A DNA stretch of 64,000 nt from Fluviicola taffensis DSM 16823 (GCF_000194605.1 NC_015321.1:4278001-4342000), one strand, 5' to 3'. Counted from the stretch's first letter, positions 1 through 9,478 are shown. Translations and numbers: made by a program. The notes: generated by a model from the sequence alone, not told the origin.

Positions 1-396
1 CGTTTGATTTGACTGTTGTTTGATAAACTCCGGAACAAGTTCTCTACGATTCATTATAGGAAGCTCAGATTTCACAACATATAAAACCAAGTAAGACTGT
101 CCGTTGTCGCAAAGAACGTTTTTTACTTCTCCTTCTACTGTAATATTTTCTTCATTGAAAATTTCATAAAAACTTCCTGGCTCCGTATCAAAACAGATTG
201 TCATTGTGTACGCATTTCCATCAGAAGCCACATAAGCTAAAAGTCCTTGCGTACTGCACCCACACGTTACTGTATTTGCACTGTTTTTATAATATGTTCC
301 TGAAATTCGTTGATATCCTTGCTGAGCATAAGAAGCTGTCATTGCAAAAGCAAATACGAAAAATAATGTGGCTTTTTTTAATAAGATTGGTTTCAT
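1..396 (-). CDS. Secreted hypothetical protein, 3' end outside the window
   Basis: Reading the minus strand from the ATG at 396, the frame stays open for 132 codons to the left edge, so the C-terminus is missing. The first 24 residues form a typical signal peptide: two lysines, a hydrophobic run, then ASYAQQ as the likely cleavage site. The mature part has a short CGC motif and no domain I recognise. It is probably exported. Function unknown. Confidence 0.7.
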   Translation of the reverse strand, partial: MKPILLKKATLFFVFAFAMTASYAQQGYQRISGTYYKNSANTVTCGCSTQGLLAYVASDGNAYTMTICFDTEPGSFYEIFNEENITVEGEVKNVLCDNGQSYLVLYVVKSELPIMNRRELVPEFIKQQSNQT

Positions 397-609
397 GTTT
401 TTTGTTTTTAGTTTCAGCTCTTGATACAAAACACAGACCAAATTGATCCTATCCTGCATCTATTTTTTGTTTTATTTAAATCCAAATGTACTTCATGTGT
501 TTTGTTTTATACTGGTAATTTTCACGCTTTTTTTAGGCGATTTTCACGCACTTTCAAGTCCAAAAACCATTCAAGTAATTGAAAATCAAAATCATCACTC
601 TCATCTACT

Positions 610-3600
610 TTAATCTGTTTTGATTTTTTCAAATTCTGAAGGAGGAACTCCAAATTGTTTTTTAAAAACCTTTCCAAAATAAGATGGATCTTCAAATCCA
701 ACAGTCCATGAGACATCCGAAATACTCATTCCGTTTTTGAGTAATTCAATGGCTTTTTGAAGACGGATATGTCGAATGAAATCAGCAGGTGTTTGCCCAA
801 TAAGCGATTTGAGCTTTCTCGTAAGCTGACTTGAACTTAAGTTCGCAAATTCGGCAAGAGGATTCACTCCGAACTGGGAATTCGACAAATTACCCTCTGT
901 TGCCGTAATGAGGGTTTGAAGAAATTCACGGTCTCTTTGAGAAAGTTCTGGAAGATCGTTTGAAAGTGGAATATTTCCATCAACAAATTTGTCGCGAAGC
1001 GCTTGCCTTAAACGCAGTATATTTCGAACCCGCAGTTTTAATTCTGCAACTGAAAAAGGTTTTGTGAGATAATCATCAGCCCCAATTTCAAGTCCAACTT
1101 CTTTATCTTCTTGGTCGGATTTAGCAGTAAGTAAAATGATTGGAATGTGTGATGTCAGATCATTATTTTTCAACTCACCACACAATTCAACACCATTCAT
1201 TTCGGGCATCATCACATCGCTAATCAGAATATCTGGAAGGTATTCCTTGGCCATTTCAACTCCTTGAATTCCATTTTCAGCCTCCATATATCGATATTGA
1301 TCTCCCAAGCATTCACAAATAAATTTGCGAAGTTGTTCTTGGTCTTCCACGACTAAAACTAGCGGAAGTTCTTCAGTTCCTGTTTCTATTTCTATTTCTC
1401 GATTTGCTGATTTCTCAATTAAATCTAATGGAACAAATTCTTCGGTAGAAACAGGATTTAATTCTGAATCATCTTTGTGATTCTCCATGTTTGCAAGTGA
1501 AATCGAAAAAACACATCCACTTTCTGGGGCATTTTTCACCGAAACTTCTCCTCCATGCATGATTGCTAGCTCTTTTACGATAGCTAATCCAATACCAGAT
1601 CCTGATTGAAAACGCTGATTTACAGAATCTACTTGATAAAAACGATCAAATACTTTATCTAATTGATTGTCAGGAATTCCTATTCCTGTATCTGCTACTG
1701 AAATCAATAAATGATTTTCTGAAATATCAATGGAGGTATATATAGTTCCTGAAGAAGGCGTGAATTTTAGAGCATTAGACAATAAATTAACCAAAATGGT
1801 AGTCAACGCTTCCGATGAATAGTAAAAAGGTTTCTGATTCAATTGTTGCTTTGCGCTTTCTGATATTTCTATTGTAAGCTCAATCCCCAATCGCAAAGCA
1901 TGTGAGTGAAACGCTTGTACATGCGCTTGTATTTCATTTAAAAGATTTCCATTTTGAAATTGAAGCTCGTATTGACCGCTTTCCATTTTCGATAAATCCA
2001 ACAAATGATTGATGAGCTGCAACAGTCTTTTTCCATTGTTCTCCATCTCATTATAGCGTACAACATCTTCCTTGCTAGCATTTTGTTTCAACAATTCCAA
2101 ATGCCCGTTAATAAAAGTCAACGGTGTTCTAAACTCATGAGAAATATTTGCTAAAAAGCGTGATTTGAATTTCTCCGTCTCTTTTACTGTTTCTATTTCT
2201 CTGCGTTTGAGTTCCACATTTAACCTTTCTGCTGCCAATTTTTTACTTCTCAAACGAAACAAATACAGCAATGAAGCTACCAGTAAAGTCATTAAAGTAA
2301 ATCCAACAATGGCAGTATTTCGCTGAATACTTTTCGTTCGAATTTCTTTATCTGTTAATGCATCTTTTTTTTCCTGTTCAGCACGAGACTCTTCTTCCTT
2401 CTTTTTGAACTCATACTTCATTGCAAGTTTTGAAGCGTCGTTTTTTTCAACTTGATTATTGTATTTCACATACTCCTTATGATTTTCGTAAGCTTCTTTG
2501 TATTCACCAAGAGCTTTATTAACATCAGACAAAATCAAGTAGTTTGCCGCTAAATCACGCATCATATACATTTCCTGATGGAGCTTCAAGCTAGTCATCA
2601 ACCATTTTTTGGCTTCACTATATTTCTTCTTTTCATAAAGTAATCTTCCTATACGTTCGCTAGAAGATGCTTTCCATTGATTGCTATTTTGCTCTAATGC
2701 GGACTCATAAACCAATTGAAATCCTTTTAAAGCTAAATCAACTCTTTTCTGCTCACGATAGGTTTCTGCTATAAAAAAATCACTAATTAGAACACGTAAA
2801 GGATCTTCCATCTTCACACTCAAAGTCTTTGCTTTTTGAAGATAAGCATGTGCTTTGGGGAAGTTTTTCATCATCATGTAGGAACGTCCAAGAAGAATAT
2901 AAGACTCTACTGTCTGCCACCACTCGTTAATTTCCTTACTAATCGTTAATGCATTCTTATAACTTTTCAAAGCAAGTTCATAATTCCCCGCATCACTGTA
3001 AATATTTCCAATTAAATTACTCGTCCAAATTTCTCCACTCAGATTTTTAGTCGATTTATAATATTTCAATGATGTATAAAAATGCTTTAACGCAAGCTGA
3101 TAATTCCCAATAAAATAATATTGAGAACCAACATTACCAGCTGCTAATGCAATTCGAGATTCATCGTGGAGATTTTGAAAATTTTGCAAAGACGCTTCAA
3201 AATACTTGACCGCATGAACAAAATCATGTTTGGAAGAATAGATATATCCAATGTTCTCATTGGAATTTCCAATTCCATATTGATCATTCGCTTTTATTCG
3301 AATTTCAAGTGATTTCAGATGATTTTCAAGCGCCTTTACGGTGTCTTCTTTTGCCAAGAATAGATGACCAAAATTATCGTATCCATCGCCCTTCCCTATT
3401 TCATCTCCCGTTTTTTCGGAAATTTTCAAAAGCAACCTCAAATGTTTTTCCGCTTCAGAAAACACATTCATTTCCCGATATGTCACCCCCAAATTTAAAT
3501 ATGCCACCGTCATTCCTTTTTCATACTGAAGGCGCTCTGAAAGATTTTTGGCTTTTTTGGCATAAATCAGAGAGGAATCTCTAAATCCTTTATCTCTAAA

Positions 3601-3768
3601 ATCACGACCAAGCTGATTAAACAGGTCCACCTTTTCTTTTGAAGGTGAAAGCTTCGCTAATTCATGAATCAGTTCACGGGTTGTTTTCTTAGGGGAATCT
3701 TGGGCAAAAAATAAAGAGTTTGAGCAAAAAATAAAGAATAGGAAAATGAGCAGGCGCAGAAAGATCAT
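610..3768 (-). CDS. Hybrid two-component system protein: TPR sensor, histidine kinase, receiver and AraC output
   Basis: This 1052-residue protein joins a whole phosphorelay in one chain. A signal peptide (about 1-22) is followed by tandem tetratricopeptide repeats (about 30-440), a coiled stretch and one membrane segment (about 480-500, LLVASLLYLF). The cytoplasmic part has HisKA with SHEFRTP (phospho-acceptor His at about 544), HATPase with DTGIGIP and GSGIGLAIVK, a receiver (VLVVEDQ, phospho-Asp at about 851 in SDVMMPE) and a C-terminal AraC-type HTH ending in SYFGKVFKKQFGVPPSEF. It resembles the Bacteroidota one-protein hybrid systems that regulate polysaccharide use, but with periplasmic TPRs in place of a beta-propeller, so the ligand cannot be guessed. 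No target operon is visible next to it. Confidence 0.93.
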   Translation of the reverse strand: MIFLRLLIFLFFIFCSNSLFFAQDSPKKTTRELIHELAKLSPSKEKVDLFNQLGRDFRDKGFRDSSLIYAKKAKNLSERLQYEKGMTVAYLNLGVTYREMNVFSEAEKHLRLLLKISEKTGDEIGKGDGYDNFGHLFLAKEDTVKALENHLKSLEIRIKANDQYGIGNSNENIGYIYSSKHDFVHAVKYFEASLQNFQNLHDESRIALAAGNVGSQYYFIGNYQLALKHFYTSLKYYKSTKNLSGEIWTSNLIGNIYSDAGNYELALKSYKNALTISKEINEWWQTVESYILLGRSYMMMKNFPKAHAYLQKAKTLSVKMEDPLRVLISDFFIAETYREQKRVDLALKGFQLVYESALEQNSNQWKASSSERIGRLLYEKKKYSEAKKWLMTSLKLHQEMYMMRDLAANYLILSDVNKALGEYKEAYENHKEYVKYNNQVEKNDASKLAMKYEFKKKEEESRAEQEKKDALTDKEIRTKSIQRNTAIVGFTLMTLLVASLLYLFRLRSKKLAAERLNVELKRREIETVKETEKFKSRFLANISHEFRTPLTFINGHLELLKQNASKEDVVRYNEMENNGKRLLQLINHLLDLSKMESGQYELQFQNGNLLNEIQAHVQAFHSHALRLGIELTIEISESAKQQLNQKPFYYSSEALTTILVNLLSNALKFTPSSGTIYTSIDISENHLLISVADTGIGIPDNQLDKVFDRFYQVDSVNQRFQSGSGIGLAIVKELAIMHGGEVSVKNAPESGCVFSISLANMENHKDDSELNPVSTEEFVPLDLIEKSANREIEIETGTEELPLVLVVEDQEQLRKFICECLGDQYRYMEAENGIQGVEMAKEYLPDILISDVMMPEMNGVELCGELKNNDLTSHIPIILLTAKSDQEDKEVGLEIGADDYLTKPFSVAELKLRVRNILRLRQALRDKFVDGNIPLSNDLPELSQRDREFLQTLITATEGNLSNSQFGVNPLAEFANLSSSQLTRKLKSLIGQTPADFIRHIRLQKAIELLKNGMSISDVSWTVGFEDPSYFGKVFKKQFGVPPSEFEKIKTD

Positions 3769-3907
3769 TAATAGAGAGTCAATTTGGTTTCAGACTCTGA
3801 AAATACGAATAAACAAATTATTCGACAAGTCGATTCTATATGAAAAATCAGCGAGATAAATCAATCATTTGAAAATTAAACAAGTAGATTTTTAGTAAGC
3901 AAATATA

Positions 3908-4465
3908 TCAAACGCGTACCATTCCTCTAAATCCTCTTGCCGCATAATACGATTCAGCGCCGTTGCAATATGTGAAAATAGTTTGGAAACGATTATCACA
4001 AAAAATAGCACCACCTAGCTTTCTAATTTTTTCAGGTGTTTGTACCCAACTTGATGTTTTTTTATCGAAATCTCCCAATTGCTGCAATGATCTGTACTCT
4101 TCTTCTGTCAAGAGCTCAATTCCCATCTCGTCTGCCATATCCAATACACTATTTGCTGGCTTATGCTCTTTCCGAGAATTTAAAGCTTCGCGGTCGTAAC
4201 ACAAACTTCTTCTACCTTTGGGACTTTCTGCCGAACAATCTACAAAAAGATATTCATCCGTTTTCTTGTCATAACCTATTACATCTGGTTCGCCATCTGT
4301 GCTTTCCATTTCATCCAACGACCACAATTTGGTTGGATTTGCTTCCAATTTAGCTACAATCTTTGACCAATCAAGACCTTTATGGCGATCCATATTCTTC
4401 TCAAAACGCGCTTTCAACATCTTCAACAATTCTTGCGTTTCTTGCGACGATAATTCCTTACTCAT
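3908..4465 (-). CDS. DUF4256 family protein
   Basis: A 185-residue soluble protein with the conserved core of DUF4256: the GLDWSKI segment, then EPDVIGYDKKTDEYLFVDCS, and a C-terminal GGAIFCDNRF...YYAARGFRG block. Its molecular role is not known. The start overlaps the end of the upstream YdeI-family gene by 8 bp, so the two are translationally linked. It closes a minus-strand set that begins with the ArsR regulator near 6400. The length is normal for the family. Confidence 0.85.
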   Translation of the reverse strand: MSKELSSQETQELLKMLKARFEKNMDRHKGLDWSKIVAKLEANPTKLWSLDEMESTDGEPDVIGYDKKTDEYLFVDCSAESPKGRRSLCYDREALNSRKEHKPANSVLDMADEMGIELLTEEEYRSLQQLGDFDKKTSSWVQTPEKIRKLGGAIFCDNRFQTIFTYCNGAESYYAARGFRGMVRV

Positions 4466-5075
4466 TCTTCTTTTTTTTGTTCATCAAATATTCATTTACA
4501 TCGTTCAATCCTTTTCCATTGAGTATGTAGGGTATGCATTTTTCAATCCGAATCTCACGTGTTTTCGCTTGTTTGGGTTGCGACAAATGAAGTAAATAAG
4601 CTCTTTGTCGACCTGGAGTTAGCGCTTCAAAAGCCTTCTTCAAATCTGGGAGTTCGTTAAATTTAACTTCCAATTCTACTGTCACAGGAAATTCCTTCGT
4701 CTTTTTCAAAGGTACTTTCACTCCCGATTCTTCCACTTCAATTGCGTGAAAAATATACTTCTTCAAATCAGAACTCAGTTTTTTAATTTCTTTCAAACTC
4801 GTAAATCGGATTTGTCTTGCTGCTTGTACATTTTCAGTTTGTTGAATTAAAATTCCCTTCGGATCCTTCATCAAAGCGCCTTTAAAAAGCAGAAAAGCAC
4901 AGTATTCTTTGAAAACATGAATCAAAAGAATGTTTTTATCCTCGTAAGTGTAACAAGGACAACCCCATTTCAAATCTTCTGTCAAGTGACATTCGAGAAC
5001 AATCTTTCTCAGTTCAGTCACCTCCTCTTTCCATTTTTCTTCTTTCTCAAAGAACCAATCAACTTTCGGATTCAT
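4458..5075 (-). CDS. YdeI/OmdA family protein with N-terminal DUF1801 domain
   Basis: A 205-residue protein. The N-terminal half is DUF1801-like (LKWGCPCYTYEDKNILLIHV, then GALMKDPKG). The C-terminal half has the YdeI/OmdA signature: LPDLKKAFEALTPGRQRAYLLHLSQPKQAKTRE is the seed region, followed by RIEKCIPYIL and a lysine-rich tail. YdeI-type proteins have been linked to bacteriocin or peptide resistance in enterobacteria, but the activity is unknown. It overlaps the DUF4256 gene and lies 4 bp after the DoxX-like gene. Two other YdeI/OmdA-type genes occur in this window (14057-14638 and the broken one at 56456-56961). Confidence 0.88.
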   Translation of the reverse strand: MNPKVDWFFEKEEKWKEEVTELRKIVLECHLTEDLKWGCPCYTYEDKNILLIHVFKEYCAFLLFKGALMKDPKGILIQQTENVQAARQIRFTSLKEIKKLSSDLKKYIFHAIEVEESGVKVPLKKTKEFPVTVELEVKFNELPDLKKAFEALTPGRQRAYLLHLSQPKQAKTREIRIEKCIPYILNGKGLNDVNEYLMNKKKKNE

Positions 5076-5079
5076 ACGC

Positions 5080-5457
5080 TCAATGTATTACGACAACCTT
5101 TCTATTCACTGGTCTCAAACACCAAGATACACCAGTTAAAATTAAAAGCAAGAGCGACGGAAAGATTTCAATCATCGGACTTCCAGATGCAATATGCGAA
5201 AATACTGCTCCCGACATAGCGAAGAAAAAACCTGCATACGCCCATTCTTTCAAGATTGGAAATTTTGGAATCAGAATCGCAATAACTCCCAGTATTTTCC
5301 AAATTCCTAAGAGGGTCAACAAATAAACTGGATATTGCAACTCAGCCATTCGGTCTACATCTTGTTTCATTTTTAGCAACTGTACAATTCCGGTTGAAAG
5401 CATTCCCAGAGAAAGCCAAATCGTGGCAATCCAATAAATTATTTTTTTTGTTCTCAT
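5080..5457 (-). CDS. DoxX-like membrane protein
   Basis: A 125-residue integral membrane protein with four predicted helices (about 8-25, 45-65, 72-90, 98-115). The pattern YPVYLLTLLGIWKILGVIAIL followed by LKEWAYAGFFFAMSGAV is typical of DoxX-like proteins. The family has no agreed biochemical role; some members act with thiol/redox proteins. It sits between the AHSA1 gene and the YdeI gene, a combination common in Bacteroidota behind a small ArsR regulator. Confidence 0.82.
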   Translation of the reverse strand: MRTKKIIYWIATIWLSLGMLSTGIVQLLKMKQDVDRMAELQYPVYLLTLLGIWKILGVIAILIPKFPILKEWAYAGFFFAMSGAVFSHIASGSPMIEIFPSLLLLILTGVSWCLRPVNRKVVVIH

Positions 5458-5538
5458 ATATTAATTCTCTAATTATCAATTATCAAGGGGATTTTCTCTT
5501 TATTCAATAAATCTCCTTAATAATTGGCCCATTTATAA

Positions 5539-5994
5539 TTATTTCAAAATCTCTTCCATTCGATTATGCGCCATGTTCAATCCCATTTCAAATGGCATTT
5601 TCAATTGCATAGCACGTGCTTCAACGGAACGATAAATAACCTGCATAGTCAATTTACTCCTGCTATCAGATAATTTCTCGAACTCCAGAAATTCCAATTG
5701 AGGACCAATCGCAGCACTTTCCATTTCAAAGGTTCTAACTATTTTCTGGTTCGGAATGAAATCATGTATCGTTCCATGGAAACCATGTTTATTTCCCATT
5801 GGGTCAGTTGTTTCAAACTGATAAGCACCATGCTTTTTGTTTTCCAATTTCAACACTTTGGTTCCCATCCATTGCTCCACGATTTCTGCTTCTTCATACG
5901 CTTTAAAAAGTAATTTCAAGGGCAAATCAAATTCCCGTGTGATTGTTAATTCCTGTTTGCCATCTTCGGCGTGAATGTGTGTTTTTCGTTCCAT
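5539..5994 (-). CDS. SRPBCC (AHSA1-like) protein
   Basis: A 151-residue START/Bet v1-fold protein of the AHSA1 type. Visible signatures are ITREFDLPLKLLFKAY near the N-terminus, IVEQWMG, then GAYQFETTDPMGNKHGF and the C-terminal helix FEMGLNMAHNRMEEIL. The fold forms a hydrophobic ligand cavity; the ligand is unknown. I place the start at MERKTHIHAEDG rather than seven codons upstream, because this is where family members normally begin. It is paired with the ArsR regulator immediately upstream, an arrangement in which the regulator commonly controls the AHSA1 gene. Confidence 0.85.
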   Translation of the reverse strand: MERKTHIHAEDGKQELTITREFDLPLKLLFKAYEEAEIVEQWMGTKVLKLENKKHGAYQFETTDPMGNKHGFHGTIHDFIPNQKIVRTFEMESAAIGPQLEFLEFEKLSDSRSKLTMQVIYRSVEARAMQLKMPFEMGLNMAHNRMEEILK

Positions 5995-6087
5995 AATCTT
6001 TTTTTTATTCCCCACAGACGTGCACGGATGAACAAGGAGGTTTGATTCAATATTTCTTCTGTGTTCCTATGTGGGAGAATTTTTGTC

Positions 6088-6408
6088 TTATTTATCCTTA
6101 TAAGTTTTCATGATCTCTTCCAGTTTGTTGAATCGGTCATCCCAGAGTTGGCGAAATGGTTCGATAAAGTCGGCGACTTCTTTCATGTTTTTGGCGTTAA
6201 TTTGATAATAAACTTCTCTCCCATTTTGAGTTTGTTGTAACAATTCACATTCGGTGAGAATTTGTAAATGTTTCGACACGGTTGGTCTTGCAGTATCAAA
6301 ATTAGAGGCAATAGCTCCAGCTGTCATGGATTGTGAAGCCAACAGCAATAGAATCGCTCTTCTAGTTGGATCTGCTATAGCCTGAAATACATCTCGTCTT
6401 AAATTCAT
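6088..6408 (-). CDS. ArsR family winged-helix repressor
   Basis: A 106-residue winged-helix regulator. It starts [24 protein letters not shown], has a recognition helix in [18 protein letters not shown] and a wing in [15 protein letters not shown]. It has no ArsR metal-binding cysteines (ELCVCDL type), so it belongs to the non-metal group usually linked to AHSA1 genes. An ATG 54 bp upstream (6462) is in frame but would leave a leader of only about 12 nt from the predicted promoter, and the sequence matches the family only from 6408. Two 18-bp palindromic operators overlap its promoter, suggesting autorepression of the regulator and the genes that follow. Confidence 0.88.
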   Translation of the reverse strand: MNLRRDVFQAIADPTRRAILLLLASQSMTAGAIASNFDTARPTVSKHLQILTECELLQQTQNGREVYYQINAKNMKEVADFIEPFRQLWDDRFNKLEEIMKTYKDK

Positions 6409-6464
6409 TCGTAACTTTTTATTTTTTAATATCGGATGAAACTCAATATAGCCTCGCTTCATCG

Positions 6465-6506
6465 TGTAGCTATTTGACTACAAATATATGTAGCTATTTA
6501 ACTACA
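6465..6506 (-). promoter_or_regulatory. Paired palindromic operators over the arsR promoter
   Basis: Two copies of an 18-bp imperfect palindrome, TGTAGCTATTTRACTACA on the plus strand, occupy 6465-6482 and 6489-6506 and differ at one base. The 6 bp between them complete a minus-strand TATATTTG box (6481-6488), which fits the Bacteroidota -7 element TAnnTTTG. A TTTG lies about 18 bp further upstream and can serve as the -33 element. The spacing is 24 bp centre to centre. Binding of the ArsR protein here would block the promoter; that step is inferred. Confidence 0.75.
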
Positions 6507-6584
6507 CAAATATTTACAAAAAAAAATATTTCACTGGCTTCATATCATTCGGCATTAAGTATTCGTAATTAGATAAAATAGCCA

Positions 6585-6592
6585 TACTTTTG
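6585..6592 (+). promoter_or_regulatory. -7 promoter element for the radical SAM gene
   Basis: TACTTTTG matches the Bacteroidota -7 consensus TAnnTTTG. It lies 27 bp before the TTG start at 6619, and the expected transcription start is near 6599. A convincing -33 TTTG is not present (TTCG at 6562). Confidence 0.5.
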
Positions 6593-6618
6593 CAGTTGTA
6601 TTTACTTAAAGTCTTCTC

Positions 6619-8817
6619 TTGAAAAATCAGCTCTTATTAGTTACTCCTCCATTTACGCAGCTCAATACTCCGTATCCGGCCACGGCTTACCTAAAAGGGT
6701 TTTTGAATACCAAAAACATCGCTTCCATTCAGGCAGATTTAGGAATCGAAGTTATTCTTGAATTGTTTTCTAAAACTGGATTAACGACACTTTTTGCTGA
6801 AATAGAGACGAAAGATTTACAACTTTCAGAGAATGCCGAGCGAATCGTTGCGCTAAAAGCAGATTACATTCAAACCATTGATTCTGTTATTGGCTTCTTA
6901 CAAGGAAAAAATCCAAGCTTGGCACACCCTATTTGTCAGGATGATTTTTTACCCGAAGCATCTCGCTTCAACCAACTGGAAGAACTAGATTGGGCGTTTG
7001 GAATCATGGGAACCCAGGATAAAGCAAAACATTTAGCTACGCTTTATTTGGAAGACATTTCCGATTTAATCGTTGAAACAGTTGATTCTCATTTTGGGTT
7101 TAGCCGGTATGCTGAACGATTAGGACGATCTGCACTGAAGTTTGACGAATTATACGATGCTCTCCAACAAGAAATTACTTTTACCGATAAAATCCTACTC
7201 GAAATCCTTGAAAAACGCTTTCAGGAAGTTGATCCAAACATGGTGGCCTTTTCCGTTCCTTTTCCAGGAAATCTATATGCGGCTTTTCGCTGTGCACAAT
7301 ACATTAAAAAACAATATCCCAAAGTAAAAACTGCCATGGGAGGCGGATTTCCCAATACTGAATTGCGTTCCGTTTCTGATGCGCGTGTATTTGAGTTCTT
7401 CGATTTCATTACACTCGATGACGGTGAGGCTCCGATTGAGAATTTGGTGGAATATTTGCACGGAAAACGAGCTATTCAAGAACTGAAACGCACCTTTGCA
7501 CTTATTGACAATCAGGTTGTCTATATAAACAATTCCAAAACACCCGATTACAAACAAAAAGACCTCGGAACTCCCGATTACAGTGATTTACTGCTTGATC
7601 AATACATTTCGGTTATAGAAATTGTAAATCCGATGCACCGTATGTGGAGCGATGGCAGATGGAATAAGTTAACAATGGCACACGGCTGTTACTGGGGGAA
7701 ATGCACCTTTTGCGATATTTCTTTGGATTACATCAAAATCTACGAACCAGCTACAGCAAAGATTCTTGTTGACCGCATGGAAGAATTGATTCTTCAAACT
7801 GGTCAAAATGGATTTCACTTTGTAGATGAAGCAGCTCCTCCAGCTTTGATGCGTGAATTGGCATTGGAAATCATTCGAAGAAAACTAGTAGTGAGTTGGT
7901 GGACCAATATTCGCTTTGAAAAGAGCTTTACTCACGATTTATGTATTCTACTTAAAAATTCTGGTTGTATTGCGGTTTCTGGTGGACTAGAAGTTGCTTC
8001 AGATCGTTTATTAACACTCATAGACAAAGGCGTAACTGTTTCACAGGTTGCCAAAGTAACCCGCAATTTCACAGAAACTGGAATTATGGTTCATGCCTAT
8101 TTGATGTATGGATTCCCAACACAAACCGTTCAAGAAACAATTGATTCACTTGAAATGGTGCGTCAATTATTTGAAACAGGCGTACTACAATCAGGTTTCT
8201 GGCATCAATTTGCAATGACTGCTCATAGTCCGATTGGATTGAATCCTGAGCAATTTAATGTCATTCGAGAAACAGGATTAGGAACTTTCGCTAATAACGA
8301 CCTTGTTCATCAAGATAAAACAGGAATTGATCACGAACAGTTCAGTTTTGGACTCAAAAAATCATTGTACAACTTCATGCATGGCATCGGTTTCGACATG
8401 CCTTTGCAAAGCTGGTTTGACTTTAAAATTCCACGAACCAACATTTCTCCCAATTTCATTCTAGATGCTATTGAAGAGCTAGAAATTCCTTCGACAAAAG
8501 CCAGTTCAAAAATTGTTTGGCTGGGTAAAAAGCCCACCTTGAATTTCTATACAAAGAATAAAAAAGGAAATCAATGGGAAATGTCTGAACTGACCTTTCA
8601 TACCAAAAGGAATGTTTTTTCGATTCAAGTCAGCAAAAGTCAAGGAATCTGGCTGGAGAAAATTCTTCAAGAACTTTCAACTTCGAATAATAAAAACAAG
8701 TTGTTCCAGGAAATCAAATCTGATTACGAGAAACACAACAGCATAGAAGATTTTGAACCATTCTGGTACGGAAAACAAGTAGCACAATTAAAAGATGCAG
8801 GATTACTGGTATTATAA
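6619..8817 (+). CDS. B12-binding-type radical SAM protein
   Basis: A 732-residue enzyme with a B12-binding-like N-terminal part (LLLVTPPFTQLNTPYPATAY; AFSVPFPGNLYAAFRCAQYI; GGGFPNTELR) followed by a radical SAM core. The cluster motif is GCYWGKCTFCD (about 352-362), giving C-x4-C-x2-C rather than the commoner C-x3-C-x2-C. Downstream are GGLEVASDRLL and YLMYGFPTQTVQETIDSL, typical of the SAM barrel. Such proteins carry out methyl transfers or rearrangements on unknown small molecules or peptides. The start is TTG, chosen because the protein begins in the usual way and the -7 box lies just upstream. It is a single-gene transcript. Confidence 0.9.
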   Translation: MKNQLLLVTPPFTQLNTPYPATAYLKGFLNTKNIASIQADLGIEVILELFSKTGLTTLFAEIETKDLQLSENAERIVALKADYIQTIDSVIGFLQGKNPSLAHPICQDDFLPEASRFNQLEELDWAFGIMGTQDKAKHLATLYLEDISDLIVETVDSHFGFSRYAERLGRSALKFDELYDALQQEITFTDKILLEILEKRFQEVDPNMVAFSVPFPGNLYAAFRCAQYIKKQYPKVKTAMGGGFPNTELRSVSDARVFEFFDFITLDDGEAPIENLVEYLHGKRAIQELKRTFALIDNQVVYINNSKTPDYKQKDLGTPDYSDLLLDQYISVIEIVNPMHRMWSDGRWNKLTMAHGCYWGKCTFCDISLDYIKIYEPATAKILVDRMEELILQTGQNGFHFVDEAAPPALMRELALEIIRRKLVVSWWTNIRFEKSFTHDLCILLKNSGCIAVSGGLEVASDRLLTLIDKGVTVSQVAKVTRNFTETGIMVHAYLMYGFPTQTVQETIDSLEMVRQLFETGVLQSGFWHQFAMTAHSPIGLNPEQFNVIRETGLGTFANNDLVHQDKTGIDHEQFSFGLKKSLYNFMHGIGFDMPLQSWFDFKIPRTNISPNFILDAIEELEIPSTKASSKIVWLGKKPTLNFYTKNKKGNQWEMSELTFHTKRNVFSIQVSKSQGIWLEKILQELSTSNNKNKLFQEIKSDYEKHNSIEDFEPFWYGKQVAQLKDAGLLVL

Positions 8818-8840
8818 TCGATTGAATCATTCTTTTCCCC

Positions 8841-9345
8841 ACCAAAGAGGACAAAAGGGCACACAAGCTAAATACATTTTTAAAAACATCAGTGCTCATA
8901 AGTGCACCTAAGTGGGAAATAACTAAGTGGGATTAGATCGTGATCGTGGTTTGTATTCTTACAGGTTTCAAACTCTTTAGTTTCTCCCACTATAGAACAC
9001 GAAGGGCTCCAAAAGCCAAATACATATTTAAAAACATCAGTGCTCATAAGTGCACCTAAGTGGGAAATAACTAAGTGGGATTAGATCGAAATCGTGGTTT
9101 GTATTCTTACAGGTTTCAAACTCTTTAGTTTCTCCCACCAAAGAGGACCAAAGGACACACAAGCTAAATACATTTTTAAAAACATCAGTGCTCATAAGTG
9201 CACCTAAGTGGGAAATAACTAAGTGGGATTAGATCGTGATCGTGGTTTGTATTCTTACAGGTTTCAAACTCTTTAGTTTATCCCACTATAGAACACGAAG
9301 GGCACACAAGCTAAATTCCATTCAAAAACATATGTGCAAATAAGT
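8841..9345. repeat. Tandem array of a 148-bp unit, 3.4 copies
   Basis: Three full copies begin at 8841, 8989 and 9137, spaced exactly 148 bp, followed by a partial fourth copy from 9285 to about 9345. The unit includes AGTGCTCATAAGTGCACC and AAGTGGGATTAGATCG. Copies 1 and 3 share one opening (ACCAAAGAGGAC) while copies 2 and 4 share another (ACTATAGAACACGAAGGG), so a 296-bp dimer was probably duplicated. No reading frame runs through it. The phrase GTAAGTGGGAAAT recurs at about 9927-9939, so the family is also dispersed. The stretch 8818-9478 holds no gene. Confidence 0.92.
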
Positions 9346-9478
9346 GTGTCAGATTGGAAGATCAATAGAGCTAAAAGTCTTTATCTTAAATCCATCGAAC
9401 AATAATATAACGAAATAAAACGGAAAATAATACTATCTATCCTATTGGATATCAACTTTCTTCATCTGAACTTTAAGT

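Noticed and set aside
6088..6462. A longer ArsR protein from the ATG at 6462
   Set aside because: The extra 18 residues do not match the family, and the predicted transcript would start about 12 nt before that codon.
8841..9345. The regularly spaced repeats could be a CRISPR array
   Set aside because: The whole 148-bp unit is repeated with no variable spacers, and no cas gene is present.
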